A stretch of DNA of 64,000 nucleotides from Lewinella sp050633125 (GTDB lineage: Bacteria; Bacteroidota; Bacteroidia; Chitinophagales; Saprospiraceae), in assembly GCF_050633125.1 (NCBI RefSeq), contig NZ_JBOEFX010000110.1:1-64000 (forward strand), written 5' to 3'. This document shows, piece by piece, positions 7,701-16,723 of this stretch; positions within the stretch are counted from its first letter, which is position 1, and each line of letters starts with the position of its first letter. The notes under the pieces were generated by a model. The model was not told where the DNA came from, did no database searches, and saw only the letters and a list, made by a program, of their open reading frames with translations. Position numbers and translations under genes: made by a program.

Positions 7701-10628
7701 TTCGTGTGTAATTACACCTTTACTGACAATACAGGCCCGGAAGTGAGCTTCAATGGCATCCCCAACGGAGGTACTTACGTTGTTGAATGTGACCTGCCCT
7801 CTACCACTGCCGATCCACTCATTGATATTACAGAATTGACGATCGCGGACAACTGTTCCAGTATTGATTTTGCGAACATCACAGAAGTGCTGACGCAACT
7901 GTACGACGGCCCTTGTGTTGGCAATGTCCTCACCCGTTGGCAGCAAGTATTTACAGTACAAGATGGGTGTGGTAACGAAACGGTTTACACACTCATTACG
8001 GAGATTATTGACACGACGCCGCCCGTATTTACCTCTTCGCCTGCTAATGTGACCATCGAGTGTGGAGAGACTGCACCCGTACCTCAGCTTGAAGCTTTTG
8101 ATGCTTGTTCTGATGTGATCTACAACTTCAATGAGGTACGCACCGACGGCGACTGTCCTAACAACTACACCCTTACCCGTACTTGGCTGGCTTCCGACGG
8201 TTGTGGCAACACCAGCGTAGCAACCCAGATCGTGACGGTGGAGGACACGACCCCACCCGTAATCACTTTCGTTGATGAATACATCGACCAATACCAGCAT
8301 GGTGATGATGTGTACATTGAATGTTCCGAATACGGCAACATCTCTCAGATCATTGCCAACAATGCTTTAGCCTTTGATAATTGCAGTGGGCAGACCGAAG
8401 TCGAGTACACCCTGGAAGACATGGGTAATTTCGATTGCCTAGAGTACGGCTACTCTGGCCATTTTGTAAGCACCTGGACCAGTAAGGACGAATGTGGCAA
8501 CGAAAGCGTGGCTACCATCAACTGGTACCTCGTAGACGAAACGGCACCAGTATTCCAAGGACTGCCCGCAGATGCCTGTGCCAGCCTAGACAACTTGCCA
8601 CCTGTGGCGGATGTACAAGCGGTGGATGATTGTGAATTGGCCGTGATGACCTTCAGTCAGTCTGACCCTATCGACTGTGACGGTGGACAGTACATCGAGC
8701 GTACCTGGAATGCAGAAGACGCTTGTGGCAACAGCGCTTCTTACACCCAGCGTATCAGCCTGAACGGCACCAGCGGACCGACCATCACTATCGACTACCC
8801 GGAAATTGGCGACGTGATGGACGGTGATATGATAGAACTTCCGATCGACTGTGATCAGGATATTGCCTTCTCCGTAGCAGATCTGGAAGCCGCGATCAGC
8901 GTGGGTACAGGTTGTGGCAGCGGTGAATCCAGCATTGAACTCAGCCTTATGGACGAGGGCGACTGTCAGGAAAACGGCTACTTCGCCCGCTACCGCCTCA
9001 ATGTGACGGCGACCGACGCTTGTGGCAACACGACCAGTCTGGGGATTATGATCGACTTTGTGGATATGACGCCACCCGTGGTGAGCAGCCCCAACGAACT
9101 GACGTTGAACTGTGGCGACGATATCCCCATGATCGAAGCAACAGACGCTTGTGGCGAAATCGCCAGTATGACTTTCGTAGATAGTGCGCCAATTGAGGCG
9201 AGCTGCGCGGCCAATCCTGTAGCTTACGACCGCACCTGGACAATAAGGGATGCTTGCGGCAACGCAACGACCTTTGTCCAGAGCATCATCGTGCTTGACA
9301 ATGCAGGCCCGGTATTCAGCGGTGTACCCGCCAATATGTGTAACAATACCGGCATCGATGTGGTCGTAACCGCCGTAGACGGCTGTACCGGCCAGCAGGC
9401 TCAAGTCTTCTTTGAAGAAGTGATGAGCAGCGAAACTGGTTGTGGCGAAGTACTCACCCGTACCTGGACTGCGACTGATGCCTGTGGCAATACTTCGGTA
9501 GCTACGCAGCAAGTCTTCTTTGATGACAACGTGGCGCCAGAAATTGAATTCACTAGCGACCTGCTCTTCGGCTTGGCAAGTGGCGACGAACTCTTCCTCA
9601 ACGTGGGTAATGGTTTCGGCGATCCTGGCGATCCGCTCTTCCTGACTGCTGACGATGTGACGGTGACGGACAACTGTGCTTCGATCACGGCCCAAGTAGT
9701 GGTAGAAACGACCATTTCCGACGACTGTGCCGCGGATGGCTACCTGGCCCGCTACGATTACAAGTTTATCGCCACCGATCCTTGTGGCAACACCAGCTCG
9801 GCTAAACTGACTGTCTTCTACATGGATGGTAACGCTCCTGATTTCTTCAATGTACCTGATGACGTGGAAGTATTCTGTGCGGCAGTGCCAGAAGTAGCTG
9901 ACGTTATTGCTACTGATGATTACGACGAAGCTGTAGAAGTGGTCTTCTCCGAAACTTCGACGACTACGCCCGAGGGGCTTTTGATCACCCGTACCTGGAA
10001 AGCAGAAGATAGCTGCGGCAATACCAACTCGGTGAGCCAGGATATTCTAGTGGTGAACAACGACATCAGCGCCACCTTCAGCTTTGGTAGCGATGTGATC
10101 GAATGTAACAGCGACAACAACCGCTTGGGTGTAACCCCCACCGGTGGCACACCGCCCTACACCTACCAGTGGCAGTTGACTTTCCCACTGGAAGACGGCT
10201 ACATCACGACTGATCCTACCCTTCCGGGTATCTTGTTTACGATGGGTTACATCACACAGACCTTCAGTGTATTGATCACCGATGCCAACGGCTGTGAATA
10301 CCTTGCTTCCGTAACCGTTGTATGTGACTTCTCTGATGACGAGGGTGACTTTGCTGGTAACGGGAATGATGGCTCCGTCAACCTGAATGTTTATCCTAAC
10401 CCTGCTACGGATCAGATAAAAGTCAAAGCAGTAGGATTGGCGGAAACGCAGGTGAAGGTGAGTGTGTACAGCCTGCTAGGTCAGGTGATCTACCAAGCTA
10501 CTTACGAACAGTGGCCGGTAGAAGGAACGCTACTTGATACCCGGGCTTATACGGAAGGTACCTATGTCTTGCGCCTCGAAACGCAGGGAGCGGAGCCGAT
10601 GGTACAAGAGTTCGTTGTGTTTCATTAA
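4725..10628 (+). CDS. Giant multidomain T9SS-secreted protein (LRR-like, SprB, split HYR, GATase-like)
   Basis: A 1967-residue exported protein. A long N-terminal signal peptide ends near residue 49 (FGSAQAQ). Next come a receptor-L/LRR-like region (about 50-200), SprB-type repeats (about 240-400, another near 810-885; motif YSIGxGFQPxxVF) and a HYR domain beginning near 405. That domain is interrupted at about 445-665 by a glutamine-amidotransferase/ThuA-like segment (VLVLWDRLTDEG, GGTFIGSEW). A long series of CGN-containing beta-sandwich units follows, then a T9SS type A sorting domain from about 1885 (VYPNPATDQ, GTYVLRLE). The C-terminal 1080 residues or so are clearly homologous to the preceding gene, so the pair arose by old tandem duplication. 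Surface adhesion or matrix function is inferred. Confidence 0.92.
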   Translation: MKNSSSFYYAKSFNGEKPKIRASVIPPVWRRWLLLSVMAMTMLFGSAQAQTYFGDLLITQQSEIDNFNYTEVTGYVYITGTGIANLDGLSELTTVGNYFFLFNTNVEHVDGLGNLATTGDFLYFVTNPLLTEIDGLSNFTSANGGVYFDDNDQLTNLDGMIGLTTTATIAVRGNAVISDVSGLGSVTTMNGGLEVTSNPMLSDCCVPYELEDLAAYVSYFGNAPGCNSSSEVEAACAGCDLAIDQINTTMPSCSGNDDGSITVSASCEDCAGIQYSIGNGFQPENVFDGLTAGAYTVTVQDSGNPSLCQVVETGVVVEASIADCCDLEITGTSTTMTSCPNSADGSLTVNASCTTCDGLEYSIGGDFQPESTFDNVPAGTVTVTVRDTGDPEGCTAMEIGVVIPADEDTEAPEITCPAPIVVSNDPGFCAATITALPAATATDNCATFEGAEVLVLWDRLTDEGTCSLISSLRNAGFAVTLSDVPENEWDGTNPSPSGFDAVIHLNCITWFQAMPVSGQNALVDYVYSEGGTFIGSEWTAYDIAVNIGYGSMTDLVLLDYNGFSYGERTYTTLAGQENHPLLTNVSSTFGINRSGYNVGGVKTFATNPVQTLMTSASGAAVALRELDNGGKIVNMQHSGSEGSFFGTSSVLEDNNIQQLYINGVDFHDGEVGNSAGGQITITGAPDLCSRVPVGEYLLTYTASDGNGNSDACTVTLTVEDADAPTVFCRNLTVNIGEDEMVTITTDQVLNGIVDNCTGITYSLSEDTFDCEDVGTTQMVTLTATDGGDNSGSCLAMITVNDDFGFCCDLEIINVATVDPLCPDGTDGSITVDANCTTCDGIEYSIGAGFQPGNVFTGLSAGTFTVTARDTGNDDCEEMEFNVTINDGVDTEAPVFDLACQIDQTFFTEDGNVCPADATISLSEGDEIDVFTGWTVGGISIPALQGCLSDNCTEEADLTIIVDDITITNEGTCSRTITVTFLAEDESENVSEAFVCNYTFTDNTGPEVSFNGIPNGGTYVVECDLPSTTADPLIDITELTIADNCSSIDFANITEVLTQLYDGPCVGNVLTRWQQVFTVQDGCGNETVYTLITEIIDTTPPVFTSSPANVTIECGETAPVPQLEAFDACSDVIYNFNEVRTDGDCPNNYTLTRTWLASDGCGNTSVATQIVTVEDTTPPVITFVDEYIDQYQHGDDVYIECSEYGNISQIIANNALAFDNCSGQTEVEYTLEDMGNFDCLEYGYSGHFVSTWTSKDECGNESVATINWYLVDETAPVFQGLPADACASLDNLPPVADVQAVDDCELAVMTFSQSDPIDCDGGQYIERTWNAEDACGNSASYTQRISLNGTSGPTITIDYPEIGDVMDGDMIELPIDCDQDIAFSVADLEAAISVGTGCGSGESSIELSLMDEGDCQENGYFARYRLNVTATDACGNTTSLGIMIDFVDMTPPVVSSPNELTLNCGDDIPMIEATDACGEIASMTFVDSAPIEASCAANPVAYDRTWTIRDACGNATTFVQSIIVLDNAGPVFSGVPANMCNNTGIDVVVTAVDGCTGQQAQVFFEEVMSSETGCGEVLTRTWTATDACGNTSVATQQVFFDDNVAPEIEFTSDLLFGLASGDELFLNVGNGFGDPGDPLFLTADDVTVTDNCASITAQVVVETTISDDCAADGYLARYDYKFIATDPCGNTSSAKLTVFYMDGNAPDFFNVPDDVEVFCAAVPEVADVIATDDYDEAVEVVFSETSTTTPEGLLITRTWKAEDSCGNTNSVSQDILVVNNDISATFSFGSDVIECNSDNNRLGVTPTGGTPPYTYQWQLTFPLEDGYITTDPTLPGILFTMGYITQTFSVLITDANGCEYLASVTVVCDFSDDEGDFAGNGNDGSVNLNVYPNPATDQIKVKAVGLAETQVKVSVYSLLGQVIYQATYEQWPVEGTLLDTRAYTEGTYVLRLETQGAEPMVQEFVVFH

Positions 10629-10677
10629 GAATTGGGTGAAATAAGACGCTAATAACGTCTTACACGTATAGTTTTGT

Positions 10678-10710
10678 AGAGCGCAACTCTGGTTTGAGTT
10701 GCGCTCTTTT
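10678..10710 (+). terminator. Rho-independent terminator
   Basis: A perfect 12-bp stem AGAGCGCAACTC/GAGTTGCGCTCT (10678-10689 with 10696-10707) with a 6-base loop runs into a T tract. It ends the giant gene and faces the convergent aminotransferase gene. Confidence 0.92.
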
Positions 10711-10760
10711 GCTGGGTAAGACTGAGGACATATTCTCAATTTAATTTCCCAACAAGTCTA

Positions 10761-12032
10761 CTAAACCGTCCGCAAAGCCTTCACCAAATAATCAATATCT
10801 GCTTTGGTATTGAATATAGCCAGGGAGATACGCAGCCCATTCAGCGAGTGAGACATCATGGGGCGGCAGTCGATCTGGTAACGATCTGTAAGGTCTTGCA
10901 TAAATTCATCGACGTATCTTCCTATGACTTCAACTGTTTGAATGCCTGCGGACAGCGCATCGGGTGCCGGTGTTTTGATTGTAAAGCGGTCGTCATCTGC
11001 CAACTGCTCTCGTAGATGTTTTTTCAGTGCGTAGGTCCGACTTTCTATTTTCTCCTGTCCAATTAAGTTGCGGAAATCAAGGGCTGCTCCCAGGCCTAGT
11101 AATTCCGGCAAGTTTCGGGTATTGTAATTTTCGAGCCGCCGAATGCTCGGATCGTCATACCCCCGGCATACGATCAGAGGCTTAAGTAATTTTTGCGCGG
11201 CTTCCGTAGCATAAAAGATGCCCATTCCTTTGGGAGAGAACAGCCATTTGTGGCTGCTGGCAGTAAAAAAATCACAACCCAAGTCCGCTAAATCAATTTG
11301 GAACATTCCCATAGACTGTGCACCGTCTACGGCTACCAAGATGCCCTGTTCGTGGGCCATTGCCGTAATTTCTTTTACGGGCAAGCGCATTCCGTTGGTG
11401 TTGGTCACATGAACGAGGGAGATCACTCGAGTTTTTGCGGTAATCGCTTCCCGAAATAGTGCCACAATCTCTTCCTTGCTTTCCGGCATTAATGGCAAAT
11501 CCACAGTCTTCAAAACGACACCTTTCTCCTCCTGCCAGTATTTCCAGGGAATACGGGCACTACTGTGCTCGTGGTTGCTGAGCAAAATTTCTTCTCCGGG
11601 TGCTAGTTCCAGACTGGAGGCAATGAGGTTCATGCCTTCGGTGGTATTATGAATTAGCGCGATGGTTTCGGCAGAGACGCTGAGCATTTTTCCTGCCTTT
11701 TCCCGCACCACTTCTTTCTGATCGTCCCAAGCACCCCACATATATTGAGAGGGGAATCCGTCGAGCGTACGGCGAAACTGCTCCGTGGCCTGGAAGACGT
11801 ACTCGGGGCTGGTGCCCAGTGAACCATTGTTGAAATAATGTAAGCCTTTCTCTAATACAAACTGGCTTTTTACCAATTCCCAGTATGCTTCATCATCTTC
11901 CTTTGCCCCCAGTTGATTGGCCAGTTTTATTTCCGTTTCCTGTAGGGCCAACAAGTCTGAAGGAGCCAAGAGTGCGGTACCAACCATGGCGGTGATACTG
12001 TTGGTCAACCATTTTCTTCTGGAGGTCATCAT
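10761..12032 (-). CDS. Class V PLP-dependent aminotransferase (isopenicillin-N-epimerase-like), Tat-type leader
   Basis: A 423-residue fold-type I PLP enzyme of the class V (cysteine desulfurase/isopenicillin N epimerase-like) family. The PLP Schiff-base lysine is Lys262 in SSHKWLF, the Asp that binds the pyridine nitrogen is in VAVDGAQSMG, and the substrate/PLP loop is in HNTTEGMN. The start has a twin-arginine-like SRRKWL followed by a hydrophobic stretch, suggesting export by Tat or anchoring. No cysteine-desulfurase active-site Cys loop is evident, so Fe-S biogenesis is unlikely. The substrate is unknown. It is divergent from the dipeptide epimerase gene, 89 bp away; a shared function is possible but not shown. 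Confidence 0.85.
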   Translation of the reverse strand: MMTSRRKWLTNSITAMVGTALLAPSDLLALQETEIKLANQLGAKEDDEAYWELVKSQFVLEKGLHYFNNGSLGTSPEYVFQATEQFRRTLDGFPSQYMWGAWDDQKEVVREKAGKMLSVSAETIALIHNTTEGMNLIASSLELAPGEEILLSNHEHSSARIPWKYWQEEKGVVLKTVDLPLMPESKEEIVALFREAITAKTRVISLVHVTNTNGMRLPVKEITAMAHEQGILVAVDGAQSMGMFQIDLADLGCDFFTASSHKWLFSPKGMGIFYATEAAQKLLKPLIVCRGYDDPSIRRLENYNTRNLPELLGLGAALDFRNLIGQEKIESRTYALKKHLREQLADDDRFTIKTPAPDALSAGIQTVEVIGRYVDEFMQDLTDRYQIDCRPMMSHSLNGLRISLAIFNTKADIDYLVKALRTV

Positions 12033-12121
12033 TGTACTAAATTAAAATTATCCAAAAACAAGCTATATTTTAGCTAAATATAACGATTGTAGAAACGACC
12101 GTTTTTTAAAAAAGAACTTCC

Positions 12122-13147
12122 ATGCAAGTAAAAGTATTCCAATTCGATCTTCCTCTTCGCCATACTTTCACGATCAGCCATGAATCTCGTACTGTGCAGC
12201 CGACCATGATTATTCGACTTCGGGATGAGCAGGGCTTTGAGGGCTATGGCGAGGCTACGGTCACTACTTATTATGGTGTAAGTATGGCTGGGATGCTGGC
12301 CGCAGTAGAGCGAGTACGCCCCTGGTTGGAGACTTATGCCTTCACGGAGCCGGAAAATTTTTATGCGGAATTGGAACAACGCTTGCCTGATGATTCTTTT
12401 GTGCGTTGTGCTTTGGACATGGCGGCTAATGACCTGTGGGCACGCCGACACGGAAAGCCGCTCTATGAAATGTGGGGCTTAGATCCTGCTGAAGCACCAA
12501 CGACGAGCTTTACGATTGGTATGGCTCCGTTGCCGGAAATGGTGGCCAAGCTACAAGAAAAGCCATGGCCGCTTTACAAAGTAAAATTGGGCACCGACCA
12601 TGACCTTGAAATCATGCAGACCCTCCGGTCGCATACGGATGCTATTTTTCGCGTAGATGCAAATACGGGCTGGACAGCTCAGCAAACCATCGAATATGCC
12701 CATGAATTGAAACAACTGGGCGTAGAGTTCATCGAACAACCCCAAAAAGCAGATGCCTGGGCGGATCACCGCAAAGCCTTGGCAGAAAGTGTACTCCCTA
12801 TCATCGCTGATGAAAGCTGCCATGTGGAAGCTGATGTTGCCCGCTGTGCCAATCATTTTGACGGCATTAATATCAAGCTGGTAAAATGTGGAGGGCTCAC
12901 GCCCGCTCGCCGTATGATTAAAGAAGCTCGAACGCTGGGGCTGAAAGTAATGATGGGCTGTATGACGGAAAGCTCTGTAGGTATCTCGGCCATTGCCCAT
13001 ATTGCGCCTCTCCTTGATTATGTAGACATGGATGGCGCGCTATTGCTGGCGAAAGATCCTGCCAAAGGAGTAGTTATAGATGATCAGGCGAAGTTGCATT
13101 ATGCAGATTTACCGGGAACGGGCGTTGTTTTGAAATCGGAATGGTGA
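12122..13147 (+). CDS. Dipeptide epimerase (L-Ala-D/L-Glu epimerase-like, enolase superfamily)
   Basis: A 341-residue member of the mandelate-racemase/muconate-lactonizing branch of the enolase superfamily. The KxK motif (Lys153/Lys155), metal ligands Asp179 (RVDANTG), Glu205 (FIEQP) and Asp230 (IADES), and the second general-base lysine region INIKLVK (Lys252) are all in place. This set fits the Ala-Glu dipeptide epimerases, which recycle murein peptides by converting L-Ala-D-Glu to L-Ala-L-Glu. Substrate specificity within this group is broad, so the exact dipeptide is uncertain. It is a complete monocistronic gene with its own terminator. Confidence 0.88.
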   Translation: MQVKVFQFDLPLRHTFTISHESRTVQPTMIIRLRDEQGFEGYGEATVTTYYGVSMAGMLAAVERVRPWLETYAFTEPENFYAELEQRLPDDSFVRCALDMAANDLWARRHGKPLYEMWGLDPAEAPTTSFTIGMAPLPEMVAKLQEKPWPLYKVKLGTDHDLEIMQTLRSHTDAIFRVDANTGWTAQQTIEYAHELKQLGVEFIEQPQKADAWADHRKALAESVLPIIADESCHVEADVARCANHFDGINIKLVKCGGLTPARRMIKEARTLGLKVMMGCMTESSVGISAIAHIAPLLDYVDMDGALLLAKDPAKGVVIDDQAKLHYADLPGTGVVLKSEW

Positions 13148-13171
13148 GTTTAAGATAAGCGCTAAAGAAAA

Positions 13172-13209
13172 AGAGAGAAGCTGGACGATTCCAACTTCTC
13201 TCTTTTTTT
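13172..13209 (+). terminator. Rho-independent terminator
   Basis: A 13-bp stem with one mismatch (13172-13184 with 13191-13203) is followed by a run of Ts. It lies 24 bp after the epimerase stop. Confidence 0.88.
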
Positions 13210-13250
13210 ATCAAGCATACCAAGTTCTTTCGAACTCGGAAGTGAATTCT

Positions 13251-16200
13251 TTATTCACCGGGAAGCTCACCTGGCCCTCCTGATGGTGGCCCTGGCTGGC
13301 GAACAAAGTCACCAAATACCGCCATCAGTTCATTCTGGAACTCTGTGTCACCACCCCGTTGAGCGTAAGCTACCAAACGTTCTGCTACAGCAAGAGCTGC
13401 CTGGAAGTCGGTACCATAACTGAGCTGGAGAATATCATCCGGCAAGGTCATGTAGTAATCGATACGGTCTTCGATGTTGCGGGCCAAAATTTTCATTTTT
13501 GGCTTAGCTTTATCGTAGGCTCCGGCTTGGGAGTAGATGCCGATCATGTAGGCAGAGTGAATCCCGTATTCGAAGTTCATGTTCGGGAAAGCGTCAAAAT
13601 ATTGATCTACCAAGTTGACGGCTTTCTCGGTCTCACCTTCGTTTAGCAAGGCTTGAGCACCACGTTGCATGGCGAATTGCATACTCTGCACGCTGGGGCC
13701 GTAGCTGTGATTGATGTAGGTGTCCTCCTTGTCGAAGTTGCCCCATTTCCATTTGGTGGTAACATTTTCGTACAAAGCGTCCGTGTTTACGCGACCACTA
13801 CCAAGTAAGCCGTAGATGTTGTTTTCGCTACGTGATTTGATAGGGACAATACGTAATGCGAGTCCTTCAAGCTGCATGTAATCTTGCATACCGAAGAGTT
13901 TCTCCATCCGCGCAGTTACTGCAAAATAGATGGGACGTTCCCAAAGGTTAGAAGCAAGGATATCAAGAATAGCAATCTCGTCTTTCAGGAGCTGAGAATC
14001 ACTTACCCGCACTGGAATAGCGTTCACTATGTTGGCGGTATCTGCGATGCTTACGAGGCCACTGCTCAATACTGCTTGCTTATCAACAGGCAGTAAGACA
14101 TTCTGGGTAGGGTAATGCGCTTCTATTACGCGACCACTGCCACTTTGGAGCGGATTGTCTTCTCCAATGAATTTTACAAAATCCTGTAAACGCATCGGAC
14201 GATCCTGACCAGATTGATTGTAGTAAAACACCTGATTCCGTAATTTTCCTCGGATTTGCTCACTAGGGATGCTCATCTTAACCGGAGGCGAATCGTTGAC
14301 TTTGCGGTTGAGTAAGTTGATGTACCAATCTACGGCAATCAAACTTAGATTGACAACCCGAACATCCGTACGAATACCTTCTACCTCTTGTGCGTACCAC
14401 AATGGGTAAGTGTCGTTATCACCGTAGGTGAAGATGATGGCATCTTTTTCTACAGAGTTGAGGAAGTTGCTAGCATAATCACGCGCACCAGAGTGTTCTG
14501 CACGGCTGTGGTCGTCAAAGTTTTGGAAGCCCATTAGTAATGGAGCGATCAAGACCAATAAACCTGCACCTACAGCACTTACCGTTTTGCTGGTACCCAA
14601 ACGTTCCGATAGCATTTGATACAAGGCTGGTACGGCGAGTCCTATCCAAATACAGAAGGTAAATATCGAGCCTGCCAGTACGTAGTCTCGTTCACGAGGT
14701 TCATTCGGAGGCTGGTTGGAGTAAACAATAATACCAATACCTGTGATGATAAACAATGCCAATAAGCCAATGAAATCATTGGGACGTTTGGAGGAATGCC
14801 AAAACATACCGAGCAAACCAAACAAGAAAGGCAGCATATAGTAAACGTTCCGTGAAGGATCGTTGGCCATTCGTTCAGGGAGTGCTGATTGATCACCAAG
14901 CCGGGCTTCATCCAGGAAATTGATGCCGGTGATCCAGTTACCGGCACTTTCGTCCCAGTCGTAGAAACCTTGTTGGCCATTTTGGCGACCGGAGAAGTTC
15001 CACATGAAATAACGCCAGTACATCCAGCCTACTTGGTAGCGAACGAAGAAGGCGATATTGTCACCCATACTTGGCCGTCCTTTAGGTAGTGCTTTGTCAG
15101 GGTCGAGGCCCATCCATTGCTTGTACAAACGAGGGCGCCCGAGGGTGCCATCCGTCATACGAGGGAAGAGGTGCTTGTCGCGATTGGCGTAATTGACACT
15201 AATTTTATAATCGGTGATTTTGTATTCATCACCTACCAGACCGTAGCGATCTTCAACATCTGTGCTTTGTACACTGGCATCAAAGTCTGGACCGCGTAGT
15301 AAGGGGCGCTCACCGTATTGTTCGCGGTTGAGGTAAGGAAGCAGGCGCATAGCATCGCTTGGGTTGTTCATGTTAACCGGAGGAGCAGCATTGGCACGAA
15401 TAACAACGACACCAATGGTAGAGAAACCGATAACAACCAAGGTCATGGCGACAAAAATCTGCTGTAGCAAAGCATTTTTACTTTGATGAGCATACCACAA
15501 ACCAAGTGTAATAACACCAAGTGTAATCAATAAAGTAGGAATGATACCACTGTGAGGCGGAAGCCCCAAACCATTGACCATGGCGAGTTCCATCCAAGTC
15601 CACAAGGTAGGGATACCTACGATGATTAGTTTTTGAATAACAACAATCGCAGCAACACCACCACCAGCGGCTAGGGCCATACCCAGGAAGGTGTGCTTTT
15701 TGTATTTCTTGAAATAATAGAAAAGAGCGAGTGCAGGGAAGGTCAGCATACTCAGCAAGTGAACGCCGATTGAAAGTCCTGCAGCGTAAACGGTAAAGAT
15801 GAGCCAACGATCAGTCTCAGGTTCATCAGGTAATGAATACCATTTGACTGTCGACCAAAGCGTCATAGCGGTGAACATGGTAGACATGGCATATACTTCA
15901 CCTTCTACAGCAGAGAACCATATAGATGTGGCGAATGCCGTAGCTAGTCCGGCAGCTAGTCCACCACCCGCTAAAGCGAGATCTTGGCCACTGTTGGTTT
16001 CACCGTCACGGCCAACCAATGAAAGGCGTCCGATCATGATGGTTACCCAGGCAATAAATGCAGCGGCAAAGGCCGTACAGAGTCCCGACATGATGTTGAC
16101 CGCGAAAGCAATGTTCGCAGGATCGTCACTGAAAAGCTCAGCGACCCAAGTGAAAAGGCGACCGACCAAAACGAATAGTGGCGCACCAGGAGGGTGAACA

Positions 16201-16334
16201 ACTTGTAGCTTGTAAGCTCCAAGAATAAATTCTCCACAATCCCACAAACTTCCTGTACGTTCAGCGGAATAGAGATAGACGAGCGTTGCGATGGCGAAAA
16301 CCAACCAACCTGTCAGGCGATGAAGACCTTTCAT
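13251..16334 (-). CDS. DUF2723 family membrane protein (GT117/O-mannosyltransferase-like)
   Basis: A large polytopic inner-membrane protein. The N-terminal DUF2723 signature is visible: SLWDCGEFI and VVHPPGAPLF after the first membrane segment, the arrangement seen in GT-C type protein glycosyltransferases. About ten further hydrophobic segments follow, then a long soluble C-terminal region with a helical, TPR-like end. Bacteroidota use this family in surface protein or lipid glycosylation; the donor and acceptor cannot be read here. A GTG at 16367 in the same frame would add 11 residues, but it lies inside a TAGCTTTG -7 box. I therefore choose the ATG at 16334 (MKGLHRLTGW), which also gives a normal first membrane helix. 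It has no obvious operon partner. Confidence 0.88.
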   Translation of the reverse strand: MKGLHRLTGWLVFAIATLVYLYSAERTGSLWDCGEFILGAYKLQVVHPPGAPLFVLVGRLFTWVAELFSDDPANIAFAVNIMSGLCTAFAAAFIAWVTIMIGRLSLVGRDGETNSGQDLALAGGGLAAGLATAFATSIWFSAVEGEVYAMSTMFTAMTLWSTVKWYSLPDEPETDRWLIFTVYAAGLSIGVHLLSMLTFPALALFYYFKKYKKHTFLGMALAAGGGVAAIVVIQKLIIVGIPTLWTWMELAMVNGLGLPPHSGIIPTLLITLGVITLGLWYAHQSKNALLQQIFVAMTLVVIGFSTIGVVVIRANAAPPVNMNNPSDAMRLLPYLNREQYGERPLLRGPDFDASVQSTDVEDRYGLVGDEYKITDYKISVNYANRDKHLFPRMTDGTLGRPRLYKQWMGLDPDKALPKGRPSMGDNIAFFVRYQVGWMYWRYFMWNFSGRQNGQQGFYDWDESAGNWITGINFLDEARLGDQSALPERMANDPSRNVYYMLPFLFGLLGMFWHSSKRPNDFIGLLALFIITGIGIIVYSNQPPNEPRERDYVLAGSIFTFCIWIGLAVPALYQMLSERLGTSKTVSAVGAGLLVLIAPLLMGFQNFDDHSRAEHSGARDYASNFLNSVEKDAIIFTYGDNDTYPLWYAQEVEGIRTDVRVVNLSLIAVDWYINLLNRKVNDSPPVKMSIPSEQIRGKLRNQVFYYNQSGQDRPMRLQDFVKFIGEDNPLQSGSGRVIEAHYPTQNVLLPVDKQAVLSSGLVSIADTANIVNAIPVRVSDSQLLKDEIAILDILASNLWERPIYFAVTARMEKLFGMQDYMQLEGLALRIVPIKSRSENNIYGLLGSGRVNTDALYENVTTKWKWGNFDKEDTYINHSYGPSVQSMQFAMQRGAQALLNEGETEKAVNLVDQYFDAFPNMNFEYGIHSAYMIGIYSQAGAYDKAKPKMKILARNIEDRIDYYMTLPDDILQLSYGTDFQAALAVAERLVAYAQRGGDTEFQNELMAVFGDFVRQPGPPSGGPGELPGE

Positions 16335-16366
16335 ATAGCGAAATGAGTTCTTTTTAAAACAAACCA

Positions 16367-16374
16367 CAAAGCTA
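16367..16374 (-). promoter_or_regulatory. Bacteroidota -7 promoter box (TAGCTTTG)
   Basis: This is an exact match to TAnnTTTG on the minus strand, 32 bp upstream of the ATG at 16334. No clear -33 TTTG is seen. It argues against the in-frame GTG start at 16367. Confidence 0.55.
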
Positions 16375-16426
16375 AGAAATTATTATAAGCGAATGAGATG
16401 TTAAATTTTCGTTTAACTCAAATTCG

Positions 16427-16434
16427 TAACTTTG
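16427..16434 (+). promoter_or_regulatory. Bacteroidota -7 promoter box (TAACTTTG)
   Basis: An exact TAnnTTTG match on the plus strand, 30 bp before the ATG of the small DUF4834-like gene. The -33 region is T-rich without a clear TTTG. Confidence 0.55.
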
Positions 16435-16464
16435 CTTTATTAGCTAAAAAGTACCCCTCGAATC

Positions 16465-16632
16465 ATGATAAAATTTATCCTCACCGGGTTGTTGGTTTAT
16501 TTCGTATACCGCTTTTTTATTGCACCGCCAGTTATTGATCAGGGCAGGACTACAAGTAATAACAGTCATGAAGATGAGCCCAGACAGGCCAATTTTGATG
16601 ATGAGTATATTGATTATGAAGAAGTAGATTGA
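16465..16632 (+). CDS. Small DUF4834-like membrane protein
   Basis: A 55-residue protein. One N-terminal membrane helix (residues about 2-20, MIKFILTGLLVYFVYRFF) leads into a polar linker and the acidic end DDEYIDYEEVD. This layout, a short helix ending in YR followed by a terminal EY(I/V)D(Y/F)EEV motif, is that of the DUF4834 family common in Bacteroidota, whose function is unknown. A good -7 box lies 30 bp upstream. The gene is divergent from the DUF2723 gene and on the same strand as the ECF sigma factor 91 bp downstream. Confidence 0.7.
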   Translation: MIKFILTGLLVYFVYRFFIAPPVIDQGRTTSNNSHEDEPRQANFDDEYIDYEEVD

Positions 16633-16723
16633 GAGTTGATAGCGATTATAAGGAAAAAATAGATTTCTCTGTCATATTTCTCCTCGGCGTGTCACTAAGT
16701 AAATAGAAGGATGATGAGAAATA

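Noticed and set aside
8586..9695. Long minus-strand frame (369 codons) opposite the second giant gene
   Set aside because: Same reason: antisense to repeated HYR-like domains. The parallel antisense frame in the paralogue reflects the shared coding sequence.
13251..16367. GTG start at 16367 for the DUF2723 gene
   Set aside because: The codon is part of a -7 promoter box, and the extra 11 residues precede a good membrane start at the ATG 16334.
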